This document shows positions 20,201-28,200 of a DNA stretch of 64,000 nt, one piece after another; within the stretch, counting starts at the first letter, position 1, and every line of letters begins with the position of its first letter. The notes beneath the pieces were generated by a model. The model searched no databases. It was given only the letters and a program-made list of their open reading frames with translations, and was not told the origin of the DNA. Both the position numbers and the translations under genes were made by a program. Source of the stretch: Candidatus Scalindua japonica (lineage in GTDB: Bacteria; Planctomycetota; Brocadiia; Brocadiales; Scalinduaceae); the NCBI RefSeq assembly GCF_002443295.1, contig NZ_BAOS01000001.1, forward strand, positions 62,001 through 126,000, read 5' to 3'.

Positions 20201-23200
20201 AGAAGACAGACAGTATTGTCCAATTGGATCAGTTAAATCAAATATTGGCCATTTAGAGGCTGCTGCAGGTATCGCAGGAGTGACTAAGGTTTTAATGCAG
20301 TTGAAATATCGGCAGTTGGTCCCTTCCATACATTCTGCAAGTCTCAACCCAAAAATTGATTTCAGTAATTCTCCATTTTTTGTCCAGCGTGAGTTAAGTG
20401 ACTGGGAGAGACCTGTCGTAACTGAAGAAGAAGTGGCAAAAGAGTTTCCAAGAAGAGCAAGTATAAGCTCATTTGGTGCTGGTGGAGCAAACGCGCATAT
20501 TATTATTGAAGAGTTTGTGAAGCCGGATCAAAGTCATGCATCTTGTGAAAGCGGCTCTGGAGATTCAGAGATTATTATTCTTTCAGCAAACAACAGTGAC
20601 AGGCTCCTTGAATATGCAGGAAAATTGAAGCGCTATCTGGAACAAATAATTAAAGATACTACTACAGAACCAGATGTCGTAAAAATAAATGGTTCTCATC
20701 GCTCATGGATACCTTGTCTGAAGGATATCGCGTATACACTTCAGACAGGAAGAGAGGCTTTTGACGAAAGATTGGCTTTTGTTGTTACGACAAAAGAGGA
20801 ACTGGTTCTGAAATTAAATGATTACATAAGCGGAAAGTGTGATGTTGATAATCTGTTTAAGGGAAATGTAAAAACATTCAGAGATAAAATAACGGTATTT
20901 GATAGTGCCGGAGAAGATAAGGCGTATGTCAGGATGATAATTGAAGGAGGTAAAATAAAAAAAATAGCTTCTCTGTGGATCGCAGGTGCTGACATTAATT
21001 GGGACTTGCTCCATGAAAACAAGGTTTGCAGACGTATTTCATTACCCACATATCCATTCGAAAGAAAGAGATATTGGATTAATCCAGACCAGCAAGAGAA
21101 TGATAAAGATGCAGGCTGTGGAATACCTCTCAAAGAAAGAGAAATGAAGGGGCCTGATGATTCTGGAAATAGTAATGCCGGGATTTTTAACAACAAGATA
21201 ATAAAGGAAGGTAGAGGATATATACGGGAGGAAAGTATTTGTGAGGCTGATGGTTCTTTGCTGATATTTATTCAAGATATAATAAAAAAGGGACTGTGTA
21301 AATTACTTTATTTGGATAGTGTGGAAATTGACACGGAAAGAAAATTTATAGATTTGGGGCTGGATTCAGTAGTCGCAGTGGGTTTAATTAAGTATGTGAA
21401 TAAGGAACTGGGGTTAAACCTTAAAGCATCTATAATTTATGATTATCCCAGTATCAAAGAAATATCCGTGCACCTTGTAAAAGATTATGGAGAAGCCATA
21501 GGTCACAACCTTCAAAATGGGAAGAAAGAGTTATCAACATATTCAGAGAAAACCAAAGTAATGGAGTCTAATGCACATTCTCACTCTTCAAAGTATTCTC
21601 TTAAAAATATAGATTCAGGAGACCGTAATAAACCGGGAATGAGTGAATCAACACAGGAAAAGAAACCAAGTGTCTCTGATAGGGATGTCAGTATAGTAAA
21701 TAAAAACAGGAAACAGAATACGAAAAAATATTTCCAAGGTGGTAAAAGTGGCCGGAATAATGATTCATTGAGAAGGTTTATTGAGGAAAAAATAAAGAAA
21801 CATTTGTGTAATGCCTTGTATTTTAAGGAAGAAGAAATTGACATTGAAAGAAAATTTATAGATTTGGGACTGGATTCAGTAATTGCTGTTGAATTAATTA
21901 AAAAGGTAAATAATGAATTGGGCCTGAACCTTAAAGCTTCTGTTATTTATGATTATCCCAGTATCAGTGAAATATCCGGGTACCTTTTAGAAAGTTATCG
22001 AGACAAAATAAGTAACAAGCAGGAGTGCGGCGAAGAAAATGAAAAAAAAGACAAAGGAAAAAATATTTTAAAGAGGTTAGATATACATAATGCTCCTTCC
22101 CTGGAAACTATTAAAAGTCCTGAAATGACAGGATTGAAAAACATAAGTGGGCAATATCAGGGTTTATTAATTGAAGGTATTAATAGTATAGACAGCATTA
22201 AAATAAGCAGTCTCAAATTTGACGATCCGGAAGAAAATGAGGTACAGATTTCAGTAAGAGCATGTACGGTTGGCCTTGCAGATTTATTATGTGTTAAAGG
22301 TCTATATCCAACCATGCCGGAATACCCTTTTATTCCGGGTTTTGAAGTCTCAGGGATTGTTGTAAAGACCGGCAGTGCGGTAAAGAAGTTTAAATATGGT
22401 GATGAAGTAATTGCGGCAACAGGAAAATTTCTGGGTGGCCATGCTGAGGTTGTTAACACAAAGGAAGCCTTCACGGTAAGAAAACCTGAAAATACAAGTT
22501 TTGAGGAAGCTTGTTCATTGCCGGTCGCATTTATAACCGCTTACTGTTGTCTACATGAAGCAGGTAGATTACGGGAGGGAGAAAAGGTCCTTATACAGAC
22601 TGCCGCAAGCGCTGTCGGGTTGATAGCTGTTCAATTGGCAAAGTTGCTGCAAGCTGAGATCTTTGGAACTGCAGGTTCACCGGAAAAATTGCAATACCTC
22701 AAAGAGATTGGAGTAACGCACGTTATAAATTATCGGGAAGAAGATTTTGCCGAAAGGATAATGCAGATTACCAACGGTTACGGGATTGACGTTGTACTGA
22801 ATACACTTACTGGTGAATCAGCACAGAAAGGATTGGATATTTTAGCACCGGGAGGAAGATATATAGATATTGCAGTTGCGGGACTGAGAGCATCCAGGTC
22901 ATTTGATCTATCAAATATGGTTAACAATCAAACTTTTTCAAGTATCGATTTAAGAAAGGGGAAGCTGGAGAAACCTGAGGATAAGCTCGAAATAATGTTG
23001 AGAATGCTTGATGATGGATTAATCAAACCTGTTGTTTCCAGGATATTGCCATTCAGTGAAATTAATAAGGCTTACAATGACATTGAAAAACGCAAGAATA
23101 TTGGAAGAGTTGTTTTGTCCGTACCTGCCAGGGTGTTCCAGCCATCGGATGATCTGATATTTAAAAAAGGAACTGAAACCATTCCACAAAATAAGAAGGA

Positions 23201-25220
23201 AACTTATTCTGCTGGGAATAAAAACAGAAAAGAGATTGCTGTTATTGGTATATCAGGAAGGTTTGCAGGTTCTGATACTATTGATGAATATTGGGAAAAC
23301 CTGCTAAATGGTTTAAGTTGTATTACAGAGGTTTCAGCTGCAAGATGGAATATAGATGAATTTTATGACACGGATCAGTCAAAACCGAATAAGAGTTACA
23401 GTAAATGGGCTGGTTGCGTAAGGGATATAGATAAATTTGAACCTTCTTTTTTTGAGATATCTCGAAAGGAGGCGGAGTTACTGGATCCGCAGCAGAGGAT
23501 ATTTTTAGAGGAGACATGGAATGCGTTAGAAGATGCCGCATATTCAGATAGTATGTTATCAAACAGAAAATGTGGGGTTTTTGTGGGTGTAGGAGGTAGT
23601 GAATACGAAAAAATGTTGAAACGGGAAGGGATGCAGCCTGATGCCTATACGCTTACCGGAAATACCTCTTCAATCCTGACTTCACGCATTGCGTATATAC
23701 TTAATTTAAAAGGACCAAGCATTGCCATAGATACTGCCTGCTCATCGTCCCTGGTGGCTATTCATCTTGCGTGTGAGAGTATTATCAGAGGTGAATGCGA
23801 TATGGCACTTGCAGGTGGCGTCTATGTTATGGTAATGCCGGATATGCACATTATGATGAGTAAAGCGGGAATGCTATCTCCTGATGGCAGGTGTAAAACC
23901 TTTGATAATTCTGCGGATGGATTTGTACCGGGGGAGGGTGTAGGTGTAGTTGTTCTCAAGTTACTTGAAAAAGCAAAAGCAGACGGAGATCATATTTATG
24001 GTGTAATAAAGGGCAGTGGTATAAATCAGGACGGTTCAACAAATGGAATTACAGCTCCGAATACACATTCTCAGACTGAGTTGGAATTAGAGATATACAG
24101 AAAATCAGGAATTAATCCTGAAACTATCGGGTATGTTGAAGCACATGGAACAGGGACAAAGCTTGGAGACCCAATTGAAATTGAAGCTCTGAAAAAGGCT
24201 TTCAGTGAATATACAGGGAAAAAACAATATTGTGGAATAGGATCGGTAAAGCCGAATATTGGGCACACGTTAACTGCGGCGGGAGTCGCGAGTGTCCTTA
24301 AGGTTCTTTTGTCTCTAAAGCACAAAAAACTACCTCCGACTATACATTTTAATGAAGAAAACGACCATATTGACTTTGCGGACAGCCCTTTTTATGTTAA
24401 TGACAAAGTGCGGGAATGGAAAGCAATAGATGGTATACCCAGAAGGGCAGCAGTTAGTTCATTTGGTTATAGTGGTACAAACTGTCATATGGTTATTGAA
24501 GAATCACCTGTTGTTGAAAGCCATATAACGGAAAGCATGCCTTATTATTTGATAACTATTTCTGCCAGAACAGAAAATTCACTTAATAAAAAGTTAAAAG
24601 ATTTAAAAGGATGGGTAAAAACTACAGGGAAAAATTGTGACTTACGTGATATCAGTTATACGCTGAATGCCGGAAGGAGTCACTTTAGTGAACGTACGGC
24701 TTTTGTCGTAAAAGATATAGGGGATATGGTCGGAAAGATAGAAGCGGTTATGGCAAATGGAAATTCCGAAGATTGCTATAAAGGATCTAAAAACGGAAAA
24801 TCGGATTATATTGATTCTCGGAATCAGGAATCAACATACAGATTGATTGAAGAACTACAAGGTATTGAATCAAATAGTGATGCCTATAAAGAGAATCTAT
24901 CAAAACTGGCAAATTTGTTTATACAGGGTCTAGATATAGACTGGTATGCATTCTATAGAGGTAGTAAATGTAATCGTATATCACTTCCAACCTATCCATT
25001 CATGCGGGAAAGGTTTTGGGCTGAGAATGTACATGATCCTGCTGAACAATTGACGAAAGACAGTGAGGTAGATGCAAAACAGTCAAGCAGCAGGCTTGAA
25101 AGTAACAGAGAAGATTTGATGGCTATATTGAAAAAACTGGAAGAAAAAAGCATTTCTGCTGATGATGCGGATAGATTAACGTTTGTAAGAGCACAGAAAG
25201 GAACGTCTCCGTATGCGTAG
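11208..25220 (+). CDS. PKS B: trans-AT polyketide synthase, four modules, 4670 aa
   Basis: Domain order (approximate nt): KS3 11240-12545, ACP 12755-12990 (GIDSTVL); KS4 13150-14470, DH 15070-15900 (DHIVGGRCILPG, HPAILDSAFQ), KR 16010-17490 (IIGGAGGIG), C-methyltransferase 17630-18660 (LEVGSGTGG), ACP 18830-19080; KS5 19220-20520, tandem ACPs 21255-21490 and 21765-22010 (both GLDSV), MDR-type ER 22150-23140; KS6 23225-24520. KS3 keeps Cys192 but has VNGSGT instead of HGTGT (Asn327 for His), so it is expected to be non-elongating (KS0-type). The KR of KS4's module has YVAGCAF instead of the usual Y-x-x-x-N. KS4, KS5 and KS6 keep Cys, HGTGT and NIGH. There is no AT domain. The C-terminus carries a short helix pair (LMAILKKLEEKSISADDADR) that looks like a docking domain; its ACP is at the start of PKS C. 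The stop overlaps the next gene by 8 nt. Confidence 0.93.
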   Translation: MSVNRKRKKREDIAIIGIAGRFPGAASFGTLWQNIRSGTCSVSRIPAGRWNINSYFSRDKEDLFKSYSIHGGFIEGVDLFDAEYFGIGDDRAKYLDPQQRLLLEVVAESINHAGYKAGELSNKNVGVFIGAHKGDYEFDGLFSRLHDEESSSFGKLINSKNGFIGNMPNMIPAMVSDFFNFTGASLAISTACSSSLVSVHMGCKSIINGESDLVVAGGVELILSPKLHISCSKAGMLSTDGRCKTFSENADGFVLAEGVGAVLLKSLKKAEQDGDNVHAVIKSSAVNNDGRTMSVVMPNMLAQEKVIEKALRMGDIDPLTIGYLEVNGSGTLVGDPIEIRAASRAYGKYTDKKSFCAVGSIKTNIGHAGTAAGIASLLKVILSLENKQIPPTLHCDKINQNIKFHETPFYPNTRLKEWRSDNGTRRAGVSSFGFGGTNCHMILEEFVLQEGRYSINRRPLPPIQFNRKRYWIGERADLNDSPVKAKKVDYSLNKNRASIHTHNINQGHKFLHNDTLQRKIEQYIQLNIAGKLSLSVSDIDLQTRFLEMGIDSTVLIALVNQFKTDLDLEISPALLFEYQNIKELAQYFTVCGSENLSAFFGVDIIQKENIYSNQHSNVVEDRSCLSSVNVQKNLPQRDRAHSEKKMKYDEIAIIGIEGRFPESRDTSEFWNNLLEEKNCISLIPRDRWEWEHYFGNPQDEINKTNSKWGGFIEDVDKFDALFFNISPREAELIDPQHRIFLETVWKAIENSGYKVSDFSGTKTGVFVGVSTNDYCELQDRCNQDVNTHTSTGMVHSMLPNRISYLLNLHGPSEAVDTACSSSLVAVHRAVSSILTGECEIAIAGGVNILLTPKLFISFSKAGILSPEGRCKTFDKSADGYVRGEGAGAILLKPLTRAIEDNDYIYGVIKGSAVNHGGHASSLTAPNPDIQADLLVNAYGIAGIDPETVSYIETHGTGTVLGDPVEINGLKKAFNELNKRYNRGSGSKNYCGLGSVKTNIGHLEAAAGIAGVIKVLLSMKHRKIPATINFQELNPYIDISGSPFYIVKNVREWKRLNDEKGTPVPRRAGVSSFGFGGANAHIVLEEFEDRREGVSSDRKLDPEESFIIVLSAKSEDQLKEYTKRLNNYLKPECDKVDNSVEADGSHYIGEIAYTLQTGRDAFNERLALVVNDRKDLVQKLDEYLDGFESMEGLYRGSIKPGKRGDGRIERSKEEREFVLHLFHTRKYSKIAAFWVDGSDIDWEGIYSQKGYRRIPLPTYPFARERYWIENESIMPVSENSALEDNLIPVVDSSFHVPGDVVEFRRQLQKSEAAIKDHIVGGRCILPGVSYLEMAHVAGSISNGNMIHKMRRIVWSAPLIVDDNGSEVSIKIYKSNNNLDYEISSSSRNKPVIHSTGRLVYGQAMANNHNPYVDIEAVKRRCTGKIKKDEIYRFFKTNGIVYGKYFKGLSELYTGNMEAIGCVQIPEVTQDELNKYALHPAILDSAFQSFVGTIQDRESNKAEIILPFSVEEIEVFGSLKNNCYSYVKVIENNPEKGIGRYNIEILDEEGNILVAIRNFCVIRQKSSIVRNERLSKYNKSEIDTQDNDRNTSSVLVREEFHKGSDVFYLPDWREEEVSTLKNVMAVDNKKRGTRGESVLIFNYGEDSGIGDSIAGVHQEQEVINIRPGKKYGKSSEHVYEIDVKEQADYDRLFSAIGYIDTIYFLGGLCSDETEITNAERLDISQERGVLSLFRIVKGIINNNKVNEINQLKVITNNLQHVNRSDASLIPYAGSLVGLARVISRELPTLSICSVDINKEEVNVGGNGPRDTDWVKNIFEQIKKENGSVPFLEIALRQNRRYVKGIKAIKLFSKGRKSLPLRMKGVYLIIGGAGGIGFAISKYLSTEVQARLILVGRRDLGQVENSRLNEIKETGGEVLYLKGDVTKIEDMHQVIKEGKSRFGKINGVIHSAIVLRDNLLSRQDEVAFRDALDPKVKGCFVLNEVTKNEPMDFLVFFSSLNSMYGNSGQGSYVAGCAFEDAFGLYLKTVKERPVKIINWGYWGDVGIVSKDGYRKILEKQGIYALSKSDGIEMFKKAMASRKLQLLAIKADNNLLKELKLNTDKILCEYEERQRSNVTEIIEHVNMIRTGDSLNVNGSLDDCGGLEEIEEFGRVLLLKVFQEIGILKNKDELYDLNELSKRLGIANKYTELYEALLGILETHKYIERKGHEILVTEKVESRETIKYTRRIEKVKERLMSTYPDMQPHVILIDNCVRNYPSILAGRMDHMEIMFPNGSMEMVEGIYKGNRVSDYFNNLLTKTVESIIKQKLMENGSEEKVKILEVGSGTGGTSAWVFEGVRDYGDNIEYCYTDISVGFVNYGKTKFSEKYPFVRFKELNIEKNIEAQGFEIDEFDIVLASNVFHATRDLKNTLNQAKKLLTTNGILLLNEVTRVQDFLTMTFGLTEGWWLFEDKDVRIANSPLLSPSKWRELLSDMGFRKIEIIDEGNYDNGRIAFNLIIGESNGLAEFDSDPIIDRNGVVEIEEDAASNYHPVMDTVIPDDQLISNTTEYLKDIFVAVLKIRKSQIETNVDFAAYGLDSLVTQEVVSKLEKVFGDLPKTLLFEHMNLKSLAMYFIKNHRKCLNTFFEMDPTGNEKDFKEVQCSEALYKQTYDEDKADISGDESIKIRNDNRASDDAIAIVGLSGRYPLADDTTEYWDNLKKGRNCITEIPGERWDHECLFDTDRNKENKSYSKWGGFVSDYDKFDPVFFNISPREAATMDPHQRLFLEIAWAVLEDSGYIREKLKRDIGVFVGVMSGEYQLYGRGRSLKGDVQYPDSAYWSIANRISYFLDFCGPSLAIDTACSSSLTAIHMACESIRRGECCAAIAGGVNLLVHPDKYIQYSMANVLSHDENCKSFGEGADGFVCGEGVGALFLKPLSYALTDNDQIYGVIKGSFINAGGKTSGYTVPNPNAQTDLISKAIEKAGIDPRTISYVEAHGTGTSLGDPIEITGLKNAFNKYTEDRQYCPIGSVKSNIGHLEAAAGIAGVTKVLMQLKYRQLVPSIHSASLNPKIDFSNSPFFVQRELSDWERPVVTEEEVAKEFPRRASISSFGAGGANAHIIIEEFVKPDQSHASCESGSGDSEIIILSANNSDRLLEYAGKLKRYLEQIIKDTTTEPDVVKINGSHRSWIPCLKDIAYTLQTGREAFDERLAFVVTTKEELVLKLNDYISGKCDVDNLFKGNVKTFRDKITVFDSAGEDKAYVRMIIEGGKIKKIASLWIAGADINWDLLHENKVCRRISLPTYPFERKRYWINPDQQENDKDAGCGIPLKEREMKGPDDSGNSNAGIFNNKIIKEGRGYIREESICEADGSLLIFIQDIIKKGLCKLLYLDSVEIDTERKFIDLGLDSVVAVGLIKYVNKELGLNLKASIIYDYPSIKEISVHLVKDYGEAIGHNLQNGKKELSTYSEKTKVMESNAHSHSSKYSLKNIDSGDRNKPGMSESTQEKKPSVSDRDVSIVNKNRKQNTKKYFQGGKSGRNNDSLRRFIEEKIKKHLCNALYFKEEEIDIERKFIDLGLDSVIAVELIKKVNNELGLNLKASVIYDYPSISEISGYLLESYRDKISNKQECGEENEKKDKGKNILKRLDIHNAPSLETIKSPEMTGLKNISGQYQGLLIEGINSIDSIKISSLKFDDPEENEVQISVRACTVGLADLLCVKGLYPTMPEYPFIPGFEVSGIVVKTGSAVKKFKYGDEVIAATGKFLGGHAEVVNTKEAFTVRKPENTSFEEACSLPVAFITAYCCLHEAGRLREGEKVLIQTAASAVGLIAVQLAKLLQAEIFGTAGSPEKLQYLKEIGVTHVINYREEDFAERIMQITNGYGIDVVLNTLTGESAQKGLDILAPGGRYIDIAVAGLRASRSFDLSNMVNNQTFSSIDLRKGKLEKPEDKLEIMLRMLDDGLIKPVVSRILPFSEINKAYNDIEKRKNIGRVVLSVPARVFQPSDDLIFKKGTETIPQNKKETYSAGNKNRKEIAVIGISGRFAGSDTIDEYWENLLNGLSCITEVSAARWNIDEFYDTDQSKPNKSYSKWAGCVRDIDKFEPSFFEISRKEAELLDPQQRIFLEETWNALEDAAYSDSMLSNRKCGVFVGVGGSEYEKMLKREGMQPDAYTLTGNTSSILTSRIAYILNLKGPSIAIDTACSSSLVAIHLACESIIRGECDMALAGGVYVMVMPDMHIMMSKAGMLSPDGRCKTFDNSADGFVPGEGVGVVVLKLLEKAKADGDHIYGVIKGSGINQDGSTNGITAPNTHSQTELELEIYRKSGINPETIGYVEAHGTGTKLGDPIEIEALKKAFSEYTGKKQYCGIGSVKPNIGHTLTAAGVASVLKVLLSLKHKKLPPTIHFNEENDHIDFADSPFYVNDKVREWKAIDGIPRRAAVSSFGYSGTNCHMVIEESPVVESHITESMPYYLITISARTENSLNKKLKDLKGWVKTTGKNCDLRDISYTLNAGRSHFSERTAFVVKDIGDMVGKIEAVMANGNSEDCYKGSKNGKSDYIDSRNQESTYRLIEELQGIESNSDAYKENLSKLANLFIQGLDIDWYAFYRGSKCNRISLPTYPFMRERFWAENVHDPAEQLTKDSEVDAKQSSSRLESNREDLMAILKKLEEKSISADDADRLTFVRAQKGTSPYA

Positions 25221-28200
25221 AGATGAGGATGGTAAAGAAATTAAGCTGACTGACAAGAAGCAGATATTTAAACTGGTTGAAGATCAGCAGATAAATGCTG
25301 ATGACGCCATGGAGTTATTAGATAAGCTTCAGAATCATAATAAGGTTGTTATTTATACCAGTTCAATTACAGAAGGTCATAAGCTCAAATGTGGTAATTC
25401 CGGAAAAGTTAATAAGAATGAGGAAAAAACGGTCAGTAATGATGTTACTGTTAAAGAGAAAAATGATGTCAGCCGTGTACCATGTGCATCCAATATAAAT
25501 CAGAACAGGCTAATGCAGGAGACTCTTAATTATTTGAAGAATCTGCTTTCAAGTGAATTACGACAGCCGAAAGCAGATCTTGATATTTTTGAAGATCTTG
25601 GAGGGTTTGGGCTGGATTCAATTGTAATCAGAAGAGTGAATATTGAGCTGGAAAATACATTCGGACCTTTGTCCAGTACCTTATTTTTTGAATATACCAA
25701 TATAAACGATCTGGCAGATTATTTTATGGGAAATCACGGGGATAAATTAAATGAAATTTTCTGCATAAATGGAAATGAGACAATCTCTATTTCTGATTCA
25801 GAAAATGATATTAGTGGAAATATTGAGTCAAAAGCTGGTACCGGTTTTGTTGATGACGAAAAATACAAACCGGTTGCTGTAAAGTATGAAACTAAAAAGT
25901 ACAGGAATGAGGATATAGCCATAATCGGTGTTTGCGGAAGGTACCCCGGGGCAGATAATCTTGATGAATTCTGGGAAAATCTGAAGAATGGTATAGATTG
26001 TATTACTGAGATTCCAGCTGAACGATGGGACTATAGCAGGTTTTATGATCCTGATAAGAAAAAGTCAGATAAGAGCTGTTGCAAATGGGGAGGGTTCATT
26101 ACAGATGTAGATAAATTTGATCCTCTTTTCTTTAATATTTCACCCCGCGAAGCAGAATTGATGGACCCCCAGGAAAGACTGTTTCTGGAGACTGTATGGT
26201 CAACAATTGAAGATGCCGGTTATTCAAGTAAAAGTATAAAAGATTCAGGTGAAAGAGTTGGTGTATTTGCAGGAATTACGTGGGGCAGTTATCAGTTACT
26301 TGGAGCAGAAGAGTGGAATAAAGGGAATATGGTCATTCCAAAATCTCTCTATTGGTCACTGGCAAACAGGGTTTCCTATTTTTTTGATTTTCAGGGACCC
26401 AGCATGCCGGTTGATACAGCTTGTTCGTCATCGCTTACTGCCATACATATGGCCTGTGAAAGTATTAAAAGAGGTGAGTGTAAAGCAGCCATTGCAGGAG
26501 GTGTGAATTTATATCTTCACCCCTCAAAGTATATCAGTATGAGTCAGATGAAATTTGTTTCAAGTGACGGTAAATGTCGGAGCTTTGGTGAAGGTGGCGA
26601 TGGATATGTTCCTGGAGAGGGAGTTGGAGCGATATTTTTAAAACCTCTTAAAGATGCTGTTGCGGATGGAGACCAGGTATATGCCATTATTAAGGGCACC
26701 TCAATTAATCACGGGGGAAAGACGAACAGCTATACGGTGCCTAATCCTAACGCACAGGCAGATCTTGTCTCAGATGCAATAGGAAAAGCTGATATTAATC
26801 CCAGAACAATCAGTTATATAGAAGCTCATGGTACCGGGACATCTTTAGGTGATCCAATTGAGATTACAGGTTTGAAGAAATCATTTACGAAGCATACGAA
26901 CGATAAACAGTTTTGTGCTATTGGATCAGTAAAATCTAATATTGGACACCTGGAGTCAGCCGCTGGTATTGCGGCACTGACAAAAGTCTTATTGCAGATA
27001 AAACACGGACTGCTGGTACCTACATTACATTCAGATAAAATAAATCGTGATATAAATTTTGAGGATTCCCCATTTTACCTGCAACATACGTCAGGTATTT
27101 GGGAACGGCCAAATATAAAAGATAATATAAAAAATGAAATGAAAGAATATCCCAGAAGGGCTGGAATCAGCTCATTCGGGGCTGGGGGTGCTAACGCACA
27201 CATAATAATTGAAGAGTTTAATGAAAATGATTATATTCCTGCCAAAGAGAACAGACGTATCAGTAAACCAGAAATAGTAATTCTTTCTGCCAGAAACACT
27301 GAATGTCTCAGTAAATATGCAGAAAGTTTAAGAGATTATGTCAAATCGGATATTGCTAAGGTAGATGGATCAGGAGTAGCAGGAAGTCCTCGGTATCTTG
27401 GAGACATTGCGTATACATTGCAGACGGGGCGAGATGCATTTGATGAGAGGCTTGCGGTAGTGGCAGAGAGTTGTGATGAGTTGGTGCGTAAGCTGGATGA
27501 TTATTTGAATGGGGCAAAGGGTATAGAGGGCGTGTATAGAGGACGTGTAAAGTCGGGTGGAAGTCCTGAGGGCTGGCTGGGTGGTACGAAGGAGGAAAAG
27601 GATTTTGTTTTACAGCTTTTTAACGCCCGGAGATACTCTAAGATTGCTGCATTCTGGGTAGAGGGGGCTGAGATCGATTGGGAAGTATTCAACCGTAATA
27701 AGGGATTCAGGCGTATATCACTGCCCACGTATCCCTTTGCCCGTGAGAGGTATTGGATATCAACATCTGATGCCAGTGGCAAGATGGATACCGGCATAGT
27801 AAGGGGGCTTCATCCCCTGGTAGACGTGAACGAATCGACATTAGAGGAAGAGCGGTTCAGGAAGAGTTTTACGGGCAGTGAATTTTATCTAAAGGACCAT
27901 GTAGTTGCGGGTAAGGAGACCTTGCCGGGAGTTGCGTATATTGAGATGGCGAGGGCTGCAGGAGAGATTGCTAAGGGATCTCCGGTAACGAGTATAAGAA
28001 ACATAGTCTGGGCAAGTCCCATAACAATTGACTCAAAGAATAGAGAGGGACGGGAGGTAATCATCAGCATATACCCGGGTGACAGTACTATCGGTTTTGA
28101 GGTGAGCACGGAACAGGAAGGTGGCGGTAAGATAGTGCACACACAGGGAAAGATTGCTTATGGTCCGGGTGATAACAGGCAGGTGGATCTTCAGACAGGC

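Noticed and set aside
21255-22010. Tandem ACPs tested for the Trp mark of beta-branching ACPs
   Set aside because: Neither ACP has a Trp near the position after DS. The beta-branch idea is kept only on the basis of tandem ACPs, ER and cassette genes.
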